Source: Duncaniella muricolitica (GTDB taxonomy: Bacteria; Bacteroidota; Bacteroidia; Bacteroidales; Muribaculaceae). Taken from it: a DNA stretch of 64,000 nt. The stretch is taken from NCBI GenBank assembly GCA_025808375.1, contig CP061009.1, positions 3,782,001 to 3,846,000 of the forward strand, written 5' to 3'. Under the pieces are notes generated by a model. It searched no databases. It was not told the DNA's origin and saw only the letters and a list, made by a program, of their open reading frames with translations. How positions within the stretch are numbered: the stretch's first letter is position 1; every line of letters starts with the position of its first letter. This document shows positions 26,194 to 36,497 of the stretch, one piece after another. A program made the translations under genes and the position numbers.

Positions 26194-27405
26194 ATGCTGC
26201 GCTGTCTGTTCATAACATTTGCCATACTCCTGTCGCTCCGCGCGGGAGCCTCCGACACCGCCGTGGTGTCGCTGCTGACATGTAGCGAAGGGCGGGAAAT
26301 CTACGAGCTGGAGGGACACACCGGACTGAGAATACAACACCCCCTGTATGGCGACTTTACGGTCAACTGGGGAGTCTTTGACTTCGACTCGCCCGGCTTT
26401 GTCTACCGATTTGTCAAAGGCGAGACCGACTATATAGCCGCAGCCGTGTCGACCGACCGCTTTCTCGAAGCCTACCGCCGTCAGGGACGCACGGTGCGGG
26501 AGCAGACTCTACGTCTCACCCCCGACCAGACCGACCGCCTCGTCGACATGATAATGACCAACATACGGCCCGAAAACCGCGTGTATCGCTACAACTACGT
26601 GCTCGACAACTGTGCCACGCGTCCGCTCATGATGATCGAGAAGGCCATAGGCGACACCGTGACACTCGGCAGCAAAGCTCTTGAGGGAAGAGACGCCACG
26701 ACGTTCCGTAACGTCATGCGCCACTATCACCGCAACTATCCGTGGTATCAGTTTGGCATTGACACCGCCCTCGGCTCAGGCATCGACCGCCCCATCTCAC
26801 AGCGCGAGACAGGCTTTGCCCCCGTGGTGCTCGCCGACATGATAGCCGGAGCGACAACACCCGGCGGTGAACAATTGACCCTCTCCGACGGTTATCTGAT
26901 TGGGTCGTCGGCCACACCCCCCGCACCGGCCGGCCCGACACCGTGGACACTCACCCCGATGTTCTGGGCCTCGGTCATATTTCTGCTCGCCATATGGGTA
27001 AGTATCAGACAGAAACAAGGCCACGCCAAGGCCGCGCGATGGTTTGACACCCTCTACTTCTCGCTCTGCGGAACGGAAGGTCTTCTCCTCACATTTCTCA
27101 TCTTCGTGTCAGTCCACGAGGCCACCTCGCCCAACTGGCTCTATCTCTGGCTCAACCCGCTCTGCTTTGTCGGCGCGGTATCTCCCTGGCTAAAAAGGGG
27201 AAAAGGCTTGGAGATATGCTATCAAAGTGTTAACTTTGCATGCCTGATTGCACTGGCAGCTATATTTTTAGCCGGCGTGCAGTCGCCCAATCCGGCCTTC
27301 TGGCCACTCATGATAGCCTCGGCTGTCAGAAGCGTCACTAACATTCTCACAATAAAATCACGCCACAACACGTGTCGGACCGCCGACACCGGCAACAATA
27401 AATGA
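26194..27405 (+). CDS. DUF4105 membrane protein, likely lipoprotein N-acyltransferase (Lnb-like)
   Basis: 403 residues: signal peptide or first helix (FITFAILLSLRAGAS), a DUF4105 domain with conserved His 42 in LEGHTGLRI and Cys 140 in NYVLDNCATRPL as the likely catalytic pair of an NlpC/P60-like fold, then four or so C-terminal transmembrane helices (MFWASVIFLLAIWV, LLLTFLIFVSV, LNPLCFVGAVSPW, FACLIALAAIFLAGV). From memory, a Bacteroides protein of this type was shown to N-acylate lipoproteins (Lnb); I could not verify the match here. The window is rich in lipoprotein genes that could be substrates. It overlaps the next gene by four bases (ATGA). Confidence 0.75.
   Translation: MLRCLFITFAILLSLRAGASDTAVVSLLTCSEGREIYELEGHTGLRIQHPLYGDFTVNWGVFDFDSPGFVYRFVKGETDYIAAAVSTDRFLEAYRRQGRTVREQTLRLTPDQTDRLVDMIMTNIRPENRVYRYNYVLDNCATRPLMMIEKAIGDTVTLGSKALEGRDATTFRNVMRHYHRNYPWYQFGIDTALGSGIDRPISQRETGFAPVVLADMIAGATTPGGEQLTLSDGYLIGSSATPPAPAGPTPWTLTPMFWASVIFLLAIWVSIRQKQGHAKAARWFDTLYFSLCGTEGLLLTFLIFVSVHEATSPNWLYLWLNPLCFVGAVSPWLKRGKGLEICYQSVNFACLIALAAIFLAGVQSPNPAFWPLMIASAVRSVTNILTIKSRHNTCRTADTGNNK
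27207..27238 (+). promoter_or_regulatory. possible internal promoter in the DUF4105 gene
   Basis: CTTG (27207-27210), 20 bases, TAACTTTG (27231-27238), inside codons of a transmembrane helix, 164 bases before the next gene. The local AT-rich dip supports it; it may be coincidental. Confidence 0.35.
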
Positions 27406-29063
27406 AACGCAAAGACCTTTCACTCAACACGCGCATAGTCTGCGCCCTCGTGGCCTCGATGGTATCCATCGCCGCCGTGGGCGCACGTCCCGGAGCCAAA
27501 GCCCCGGCCTCGCGTCCCACTCTGGTGGTGGGAATATTTGTGGAGGGTCTGACCGCCGAGTATGTCGACCTGCTGAGGTCCAACTTCACCGAGGGCGGCT
27601 TCGAGCGGCTCATCTCTGACGGCGTGACCTTACGCAACGTCGACTACGGCCCCGGCATGGACGCCACAGCCGCCACGGCTGTAATAGTCTCGGGCGCGGC
27701 CCCGGTGGTCAACGGTGTGCCCTCGGCCAAGGCCTGGGACATCACCACACGACGTGAATATCCCATACTTCTCGACCCCAAGCTGGCGGGCAGCTACTCC
27801 GAGCAACAGCTCACCCCCGCCCCGCTCCTGGTGTCGACCCTCAGCGACGAGATACGCATCAGCGACGGAGGTCTCGGGCAGGTCCACTCCATAGCCCCCG
27901 ACCCGCAGATAGCTCTCCTCCTGGCCGGACACGCCGGCAACAGCAGCTTCTGGATAAGCGACGTCAACGGCAAGTGGACCACCTCGACCCACTTCCGCGA
28001 GACTCCCACACCCATAGCACGGCGCAACGTGGGCCTCACACTCGCCTCGCGCCTCGACACCATGGCCTGGGAGCCGTCGATACCGCTTGACCGCTATCCC
28101 GACCTGCCCGAATACAAGAAACTCTACCCCTTCCGCCATACATTCCCCTCGCGCGACACCGACCGCTTCAAGATATTCAAGACGTCGGCCATATCCAACC
28201 GCGAGGTGGCCACGACCGCGGCCGAGTATATCTCGACACTCTCGCTGGGCAAGCGCGGCGTCACCGACATGCTCAGCATCGGCGTGAACGTCAGCCCCTA
28301 TCTCTACGGACGAGAGGCCGACAACCGCATCGAGACCATGGACGCCCTGCTCCGCCTCGACCGCGACATCGCCTCGATAGTCAAGGCCGTGGAGAACGGT
28401 CCCGGCATGGCCAACACCCTGCTCTTCGTAGCCGGAACTCCGGCCCCCTCGGGTGGCAAACGCGACGAGGAACGCTGGGGCATACCGTCGGGCGAATTTT
28501 CGCCCCGCAAGGCCGTGTCGCTGCTCAACATGTATCTCATGGCACTGCACGGCAACGGTGAGTGGGTAAGCGGTTATCACAACGGATTTTTCTATCTCAA
28601 CCGCTCGCTCATCAAGGAGCGCGGCATGAACGACGCCGACCTGCGCCGCGAGGGCGCGGAATTTCTGGCCCGCATGAGCGGCGTGAGCGACGTATATACA
28701 CTCGACGACATTATCGCACGCCGTGCCGGCGACGACCCCACCGCACTCCACCGCAACATCTCGGCCAACCATGCCGGCGACCTGCTCGTGATGGTCAACC
28801 CGGGCTGGGAAGTCACCGACGGCGAAGAATACGAGTCGGTCAAGACGGCCGAGGAGCGCGCTCAGCTCCCCGTAGTGCGCTGGCAAGCCACCACATCGCC
28901 GGTCTACATACTTTCACCCGGCCTCGACGCCTCCGAAATCATCGAGCGCATCGACGCACGTGCCATCGCCCCGACCCTGGCACGCATACTGCGCATACGT
29001 TCGCCCAATGCAGCCTCCGCCGCCCCGATTCAGTCAATCCTCTTTAATCAAATTAGCAATTAG
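27402..29063 (+). CDS. alkaline-phosphatase-fold secreted protein with degenerate active site
   Basis: 553 residues with a signal peptide (IVCALVASMVSIAAVGA). Overall layout follows PafA-type phosphatases / nucleotide pyrophosphatases: RPTLVVGIFVEGLTAEYVDLL, GPGMDATAATAVIVSGAAP, LAGHAGNSSFWISDVNGKW, METMDALLRLDRDIASI. The expected metal and nucleophile positions are lost, however: the first Asp (VDQM-like) is Glu (VEGL), the Thr-x-Pro-Gly-His is YGPGM, the Lys/Arg pair before LAGH is absent, the D-x3-H site reads SPYLYGREAD, and the ADHG motif is VAGTPAPSG. It is therefore probably a non-catalytic relative. Coupled by overlap to the DUF4105 gene and located before secA; role unknown, envelope-related by context. 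Confidence 0.8.
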   Translation: MKRKDLSLNTRIVCALVASMVSIAAVGARPGAKAPASRPTLVVGIFVEGLTAEYVDLLRSNFTEGGFERLISDGVTLRNVDYGPGMDATAATAVIVSGAAPVVNGVPSAKAWDITTRREYPILLDPKLAGSYSEQQLTPAPLLVSTLSDEIRISDGGLGQVHSIAPDPQIALLLAGHAGNSSFWISDVNGKWTTSTHFRETPTPIARRNVGLTLASRLDTMAWEPSIPLDRYPDLPEYKKLYPFRHTFPSRDTDRFKIFKTSAISNREVATTAAEYISTLSLGKRGVTDMLSIGVNVSPYLYGREADNRIETMDALLRLDRDIASIVKAVENGPGMANTLLFVAGTPAPSGGKRDEERWGIPSGEFSPRKAVSLLNMYLMALHGNGEWVSGYHNGFFYLNRSLIKERGMNDADLRREGAEFLARMSGVSDVYTLDDIIARRAGDDPTALHRNISANHAGDLLVMVNPGWEVTDGEEYESVKTAEERAQLPVVRWQATTSPVYILSPGLDASEIIERIDARAIAPTLARILRIRSPNAASAAPIQSILFNQISN

Positions 29064-29294
29064 CAATTAGCAATTAGTAATTAGCAATTAGCTACTTACC
29101 ATTTATAGACAGACTGACTGACTCAGACTCCTCATAAGGTGGCGATTCACCCCCTCACGTTTCGGCAATCCGGACACCGTCCGGCCATATGATGCCAACA
29201 AAAATCAAAACAACAAAATCACCCAACCACGCAATTACTAATTACTAATTGCTAATTACTAATTAGAATTAGGATTGCCAATTATAATAAAGGT
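29050..29294. repeat. 7-bp AATTAGC/AATTAGT arrays flanking the secA leader
   Basis: An array of (C/T)AATTAG units (about 29050-29095, starting inside the final codons of the upstream gene) faces an opposite-sense array of ATTACTAATT/ATTGCTAATT units (about 29235-29290) just before secA. Between them (29096-29234) I see no gene; there is one small palindrome, CCGGACACCGTCCGG at 29170-29184. Confidence 0.8.
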
Positions 29295-32200
29295 ATGTCA
29301 TTCACATCATTTATCACCAAGCTGTTCGGCAACAAGTCGACCCGCGACCTCAAGGAGATCGAGCCGATAGTAAAGCAGATCGAGGCCCTCGAGCCCGAGG
29401 TGAAATCACTCAATATAGACCAGTTGCGCGACCGCATCACCGAGATTCGCGCCGACATAAAGAAAGCCGTTTCAGCCGAGCAGGAAGAGAACGAACGTCT
29501 CCGTCTCGAAGTCGAGGAACTTCCCTTTGACGAGCGTCAGCCCGTGTGGGACAAAATCGACCGCAACGAGAAGACCATGCTCGACACCATCGAAGAGCGT
29601 CTCAACCACCACCTGCCCATGGTGTTTGCAGTAGTGCGCGAGACTGCCGCCCGCTTTGCAGCCAACGAGACAATCACCGTCAAAGCCACTCAGCTCGACC
29701 GCGAGCTCGCCGCACAAGGCAAAGATTTCGTCACCATCGACGGCGACAACGCCATATGGAAAAACCACTGGATGGCCGGCGGCAACGAAGTCACCTGGGA
29801 CATGGTGCACTATCGCGTGCAGCTCATCGGCGGCATCGTGCTTCATCAGGGCAAAATCGCCGAGATGGCCACCGGCGAGGGTAAGACTCTCGTGGCCACA
29901 CTCCCCGTGTTTCTCCGCTCGCTCTCGGGCCGCGGCGTCCACGTGGTGACTGTCAACGACTACCTCTCCAAGCGTGACTCGGAATGGATGGGCCCGCTCT
30001 ACATGTTCCACGGCTCGACAGTCGACTGCATCGACAAGCATCAGCCCAACACCCCGCAGCGTCGCGCCGCCTATATGTGTGACATCACATTCGGCACCAA
30101 CAACGAGTTTGGTTTCGACTACCTGCGCGACAACATGGCCATGACCCCCGGCGACATGGTGCAGCGCAAACACTACTATGCCATCGTCGACGAGGTCGAC
30201 TCGGTGCTCATCGACGACGCCCGTACACCTCTTATTATATCCGGTCCCGTGCCCAAGGGCGACGACCAGCTCTTTGACCAGTATCGCGCCAACGTCGAGA
30301 AAGTCTACGAAGCCCAGCGTCGTCTCGTCACCAAAATCCTCGCCGAAGCCAAGACCAAGATTGCGTCCGACGACAAGGAGACACGCAAAGAGGGCGCGCT
30401 ACTGCTCTTCCGCGCCTTCAAAGGCCTCCCCAAAAACGGCGCGCTCATCAAGTTTCTCTCGCAGGACGGCATGAAGAATCTCATGCTCGAGACCGAAGCC
30501 TATTATCTTCAGGACAACCAGCGCGAGATGCCGACCGTCACCGACCCGCTCTACTTTGTCATCGACGAGAAAAACCGCAGCGTAGAACTTACCGACAAAG
30601 GCATCGACGAGCTCACCGGCAAGAGCGACGACCCGCAGTTCTTCGTGCTCCCCGACATAGCCTCACAGCTCTCCGAAGCCGAGACCATCGAGGACCCCGC
30701 CGAGCGCGCACGCCGCAAGGACGAACTCATGCAGGACTACGCAGTCAAGGCCGAGCGCGTCCACACCGTCACACAGCTCCTCAAGGCCTACACTCTCTTT
30801 GAGAAGGATGTGGAATACGTGATTGACGAGGGCAAAATCAAGATTGTCGACGAGCAGACCGGCCGCATCATGGAGGGCCGCCGCTACTCCGACGGTCTCC
30901 ACCAGGCCATCGAGGCCAAGGAGCACGTCAAGGTCGAGGCCGCCACTCAGACATTCGCCACCATCACGCTCCAGAACTACTTCCGCATGTATCACAAGCT
31001 GGCCGGTATGACCGGTACAGCCGAGACCGAGGCAGGCGAGCTCTGGGACATCTACAAACTCGACGTGGTGACCATCCCGACCAACCGTCCCGTGGCCCGC
31101 ATCGACATGGACGACCGCGTCTACAAGACCAAGAAAGAAAAATACGCCGCCGTAATCGACGAAATCCAGGCCATGGTCGAGCAGGGACGCCCCGTGCTCG
31201 TGGGCACCACTTCGGTCGAAATCTCCGAGCTCCTCAGCCGCATGCTCACCATGCGCCACATACCCCACAACGTGCTCAACGCCAAGCTCCACCAGAAGGA
31301 GGCCGAAATCGTGGCCCACGCAGGCAAGCAGGGTATGGTGACCATAGCCACCAACATGGCCGGCCGCGGTACCGACATCAAGCTCACCCCCGAGGTCAAG
31401 GCCGCCGGAGGTCTCGCCATCATCGGCACAGAGCGTCACGAGAGCCGCCGCGTCGACCGCCAGTTGCGCGGACGTGCCGGACGTCAGGGCGACCCGGGCT
31501 CGTCAGTGTTCTACGTATCCTTCGAAGACCAGCTCATGCGCCTCTTCGCCACCGACCGCGTCATGAAGATGCTCGACACACTCGGACTTCAGGAGGGCGA
31601 GCGCATCGAGAGCCGCATGGTCACCAACGCCATCGGCAACGCCCAGAAACGCGTCGAGGAAAACAACTTCGGCATCCGTAAACGCCTGCTCGAGTATGAC
31701 GACGTGATGAACAAGCAGCGTACCTACATCTACAACCGCCGCCACCACGCTCTCCTCGGCGAGCGCATCGGCATCGACATCGCCAACATGATGTGGGACG
31801 TCATCGAGAACTTTGTCAACAACACCTACCCCGCCGGCTACCAGGATCTCGCCATGGACCTCTTCCGCACCCTCACCATCGAGGCTCCCTTCACCGAAGA
31901 TGAGTTCCGCAACATGAGCAAGGAGGACGCCATCGAGAAGATCCACGCCGCAGCCAACGAGGCTTTCGACCGCAAGCGCGACCGCATCATCGAAGTTGCA
32001 ATGCCCGTAGTCACCGACTGCGTCGAAAACCGTGGCTTCAAGGGCCGTATCGCCGTGCCCATGACCGACGGCAAACGATTCTTCAACCTCGTGGTCGACA
32101 TCGACGAGGCCTATCGCACCGGCTGCAAGTCGATTGTCAAGGAGTGGCACAAAGCAGTGCTCCTCGTCACCATCGACGAGCTGTGGAAAGAACACCTCCG

Positions 32201-32714
32201 CGAACTCGACCAGTTGCGCCAGAGCGTTCAGAATGCTTCCTACGAGCAGAAAGACCCGCTGGTAATCTATAAGGTAGAGTCGTTCCATCTCTTCGAGGCT
32301 ATGCTCAACCAGCTCAACATCAAAGCCATGTCGACCCTCATGCGCGGCCAGATCTACGTGCAGCAGGCTCCCCCGATGCCCCGTCCCCAGGCTCCCGCCC
32401 AGCCCGCACCCGAGGCTGCCGAAGGCTCTGAAGAGGCTCCCGAGGCGGAAGCTCCCGCACAGCCCGCTCCCGAAGCATCCAAACCTCAGCCCGAGATCAA
32501 ACGTGCCGCACCCGAGCGTCGCGAGGACTACTCTAAATATCAGACCTCGCGCGAGAACCTCCCCGGCGAAGCAGCCCAGCGCGCAGCCTCACAGGGAGCC
32601 TCGGCCAAGCAGCCCGTACAACCCGCCAAGGCCGGTCCCCGCATCAACCGCAACGACCCCTGCCCCTGCGGCTCAGGCAAAAAATACAAAAACTGCCACG
32701 GCAAAGGTCTCTGA
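29295..32714 (+). CDS. secA: preprotein translocase ATPase SecA
   Basis: 1139 residues, longer than the roughly 900 of enterobacterial SecA, as is typical of Bacteroidota. DEAD-type motor motifs are intact: Walker A MATGEGKTLVATLP, TNNEFGFDYLRDNM, VDEVDSVLIDDARTPLI, GMTGTAETEAGELW, TNMAGRGTDI, and ERHESRRVDRQLRGRAGRQGD. Compared with E. coli there is an insertion after the DEAD box (about residues 340-420). The C-terminus has a Pro/Ala/Glu-rich linker (from about 1025) and ends in a zinc-binding SEC-C motif, NDPCPCGSGKKYKNCHG. It drives proteins through SecYEG. A long hairpin follows the stop. Its leader is made of AATTAG-type repeats. Confidence 0.98.
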   Translation: MSFTSFITKLFGNKSTRDLKEIEPIVKQIEALEPEVKSLNIDQLRDRITEIRADIKKAVSAEQEENERLRLEVEELPFDERQPVWDKIDRNEKTMLDTIEERLNHHLPMVFAVVRETAARFAANETITVKATQLDRELAAQGKDFVTIDGDNAIWKNHWMAGGNEVTWDMVHYRVQLIGGIVLHQGKIAEMATGEGKTLVATLPVFLRSLSGRGVHVVTVNDYLSKRDSEWMGPLYMFHGSTVDCIDKHQPNTPQRRAAYMCDITFGTNNEFGFDYLRDNMAMTPGDMVQRKHYYAIVDEVDSVLIDDARTPLIISGPVPKGDDQLFDQYRANVEKVYEAQRRLVTKILAEAKTKIASDDKETRKEGALLLFRAFKGLPKNGALIKFLSQDGMKNLMLETEAYYLQDNQREMPTVTDPLYFVIDEKNRSVELTDKGIDELTGKSDDPQFFVLPDIASQLSEAETIEDPAERARRKDELMQDYAVKAERVHTVTQLLKAYTLFEKDVEYVIDEGKIKIVDEQTGRIMEGRRYSDGLHQAIEAKEHVKVEAATQTFATITLQNYFRMYHKLAGMTGTAETEAGELWDIYKLDVVTIPTNRPVARIDMDDRVYKTKKEKYAAVIDEIQAMVEQGRPVLVGTTSVEISELLSRMLTMRHIPHNVLNAKLHQKEAEIVAHAGKQGMVTIATNMAGRGTDIKLTPEVKAAGGLAIIGTERHESRRVDRQLRGRAGRQGDPGSSVFYVSFEDQLMRLFATDRVMKMLDTLGLQEGERIESRMVTNAIGNAQKRVEENNFGIRKRLLEYDDVMNKQRTYIYNRRHHALLGERIGIDIANMMWDVIENFVNNTYPAGYQDLAMDLFRTLTIEAPFTEDEFRNMSKEDAIEKIHAAANEAFDRKRDRIIEVAMPVVTDCVENRGFKGRIAVPMTDGKRFFNLVVDIDEAYRTGCKSIVKEWHKAVLLVTIDELWKEHLRELDQLRQSVQNASYEQKDPLVIYKVESFHLFEAMLNQLNIKAMSTLMRGQIYVQQAPPMPRPQAPAQPAPEAAEGSEEAPEAEAPAQPAPEASKPQPEIKRAAPERREDYSKYQTSRENLPGEAAQRAASQGASAKQPVQPAKAGPRINRNDPCPCGSGKKYKNCHGKGL

Positions 32715-32730
32715 TACTTTCTATAAAGTT

Positions 32731-32825
32731 TAAAGAGTCAATATAGTCAAAAAGTCAGGACAATAGTACCGGAATATTCACCTCCCGTACTGCTGTCCTG
32801 ACTTTTTGACTATATTGACTCTTTA
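32731..32825. terminator. long perfect hairpin behind secA
   Basis: Two 32-base arms (32731-32762, starting TAAAGAGTCAATATAGTC, and its exact complement at 32794-32825) around a 31-base centre that itself contains an AGTAC/GTACT pair. It starts 17 bases after the secA stop and may terminate transcription, though arms this long and perfect are unusual and hint at a mobile or recombined repeat. The rest of the spacer to 33022 is AT-rich with no gene seen. Confidence 0.7.
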
Positions 32826-33022
32826 GACTAACCCCATTGCCCTTTTTCGACTCCCACACCCTACATCCCTCGCACCCATAACTTTACGACTCACAAAGCA
32901 TCAACCCACCCACCAAATGTTAAAATTATAAAATAAACATCATTCTACTTGAAATCACTGAATTATTTAACTATCTTGCAACCGATAACAAATATTTTCA
33001 ACCATTTAATAGTAGCTAACCT

Positions 33023-33631
33023 ATGAAATTACTCCTCCAATGTATTCTACTGCTTACCATAGCGATGTCCCAATACGCATACGGAGAGACCAAGCCCTAT
33101 CGGCAGGAGGCTCCCAAACGTGTCTATTATTCACCAGAGAAAGAGAAACAAATTATTGACGATGCGAAAAAAGTATGTGCCCGTATGGCCGATTATGACA
33201 TCAGCACACTCACGCCCCTTATCTTTTCTGTTCCGAAATCTCCACTCCCACGGCCTGTAATTGGTGACCGCCCACTGATTGCAGTCAAATTCATGAAAGA
33301 CACCACCGATTATGACGATTGTCGTATTTTCTATCGTGAGACAAACGAAACTTTGACCCTTCGAAAGCCCAAAGCCATTATCAGTATAGATATATATGCT
33401 GACACATTTCAACCGGCGGCAATAGGAGCAACATATAAGGGCGAATTTTACATCAAAATATTTGACCCCGACTACACGGAATTTTGCAAGCAAAATCCTG
33501 ACTATAAAGTACCAGTCAAAGAATACGAGACCCCTGAATGGATGAAAAACATCCGTGACATAAACGAAATCATTAAAGAGGAACTGGAAGCCAAAGGCTA
33601 TAAAGTGACAATCGGCAAAGCCGAATACTAA
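33023..33631 (+). CDS. unrecognised secreted protein
   Basis: 202 residues with a signal peptide (LLLQCILLLTIAMSQYAYG, cleavage near residue 21). The mature part is mixed charged, with PKRVYYSPEKEKQIIDDAKKV, a beta-rich centre (PKAIISIDIYADTF, GEFYIKIFDPDY) and a helical end (DINEIIKEELEAKGYKV). No family recognised. The pattern of a hydrophilic beta domain after a signal peptide resembles small orphan secreted proteins of gut Bacteroidales. The DNA is much more AT-rich than secA or maeB on either side, so it looks acquired. It stands alone; a poor promoter region (AT-rich, no clear -7 box) precedes it. Confidence 0.8.
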   Translation: MKLLLQCILLLTIAMSQYAYGETKPYRQEAPKRVYYSPEKEKQIIDDAKKVCARMADYDISTLTPLIFSVPKSPLPRPVIGDRPLIAVKFMKDTTDYDDCRIFYRETNETLTLRKPKAIISIDIYADTFQPAAIGATYKGEFYIKIFDPDYTEFCKQNPDYKVPVKEYETPEWMKNIRDINEIIKEELEAKGYKVTIGKAEY

Positions 33632-33673
33632 TAACCGACACCACCTCCACACAACAGACTGTATCCGTAATTT

Positions 33674-33748
33674 GATACAAAAGGACAAAAGCCTCAAAAG
33701 AAACATAAGTTTTCAAGTCATGTTTCTTTTGAGGTTTTTGTAATTCCC
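33674..33748. repeat. dispersed hairpin repeat, intact copy
   Basis: Left arm GATACAAAAGGACAAAAGCC then TCAAAAGAAACATAAG; right arm ATGTTTCTTTTGAGGTTTTT. The core stems (33686-33706 and 33720-33740) pair with one mismatch around a 13-base loop. This is the uninterrupted counterpart of the arms that flank the IS remnant. It lies 42 bases behind the orphan gene and may terminate it. The following 33749-33913 holds no gene; ACTCCTGTACTCCTGTC near 33837-33853 echoes the terminator behind maeB. Confidence 0.75.
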
Positions 33749-33913
33749 GACAGGACCACCGCCTTACCACTCATTCCCACACTCTGACACAGAGCTTTCG
33801 CGGCTTATTCCGTGCCCAAGTCTTAAAATATATACTCCTGTACTCCTGTCTTTTAAAATCACTATTTTTATGTCAAATTATACTAAAATTTCACACTTTT
33901 GCCGATAAATTGT

Positions 33914-33921
33914 TAACTTTG
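33914..33921 (+). promoter_or_regulatory. -7 box TAACTTTG of maeB
   Basis: TAACTTTG 33 bases before the maeB ATG, in a strongly AT-rich region; the -33 element is not clear. Confidence 0.6.
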
Positions 33922-33954
33922 TAATTCAAAAAGCAGAATAAACACATACCCAAC

Positions 33955-36228
<2,274 letters not shown>

Positions 36229-36291
36229 TTTCCCCCAATCCTTAAACGGCAGGAATATTCAATCGTAAGAACCCGGATAACATAAATCAGC

Positions 36292-36338
36292 GACAGGAGT
36301 ACAGGAGTATTAAATACCTCCGTACTCCTGTCCTTGTT
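36292..36338 (+). terminator. rho-independent terminator of maeB
   Basis: Arms GACAGGAGTACAGGAGTATT and AATACCTCCGTACTCCTGTC (two internal mismatches) with almost no loop, followed by TTGTTTT. Confidence 0.8.
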
Positions 36339-36342
36339 TTAG

Positions 36343-36440
36343 ATAGTGTTGCAAAACTCTCGAAAACAGACAGTTTGTAGCCTTTTGTGGCAAAAAAAGG
36401 CCTGTGGGTCCTTTCCTTGTCAAAACAGACTAATAAGAGG
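36343..36440. repeat. diverged copy of the GTGTTGCAAAACTC repeat end
   Basis: Starting GTGTTGCAAAACTC, followed by CAGTTTGTAGC and AAGGCCTGTGGGTC. This follows the order of 61473-61545 (GTGTTGCAAAACTC, ACTGTTGTAGCAAGGAAAGG, CCCGTAGGGCCTG) with many substitutions, so it looks like a worn copy of one arm of the large palindrome near 61.5 kb. The spacer to 36497 has no gene. Confidence 0.55.
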
Positions 36441-36497
36441 CCGTTTAATAACATCCCTGAGCGGGGACAAAGGGCAGACGGGACTTTGGGATGGAGG

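Noticed and set aside
29096..29234. Riboswitch or SecM-like leader before secA
   Set aside because: Only one short palindrome is visible, with no conserved aptamer and no leader peptide I can support.
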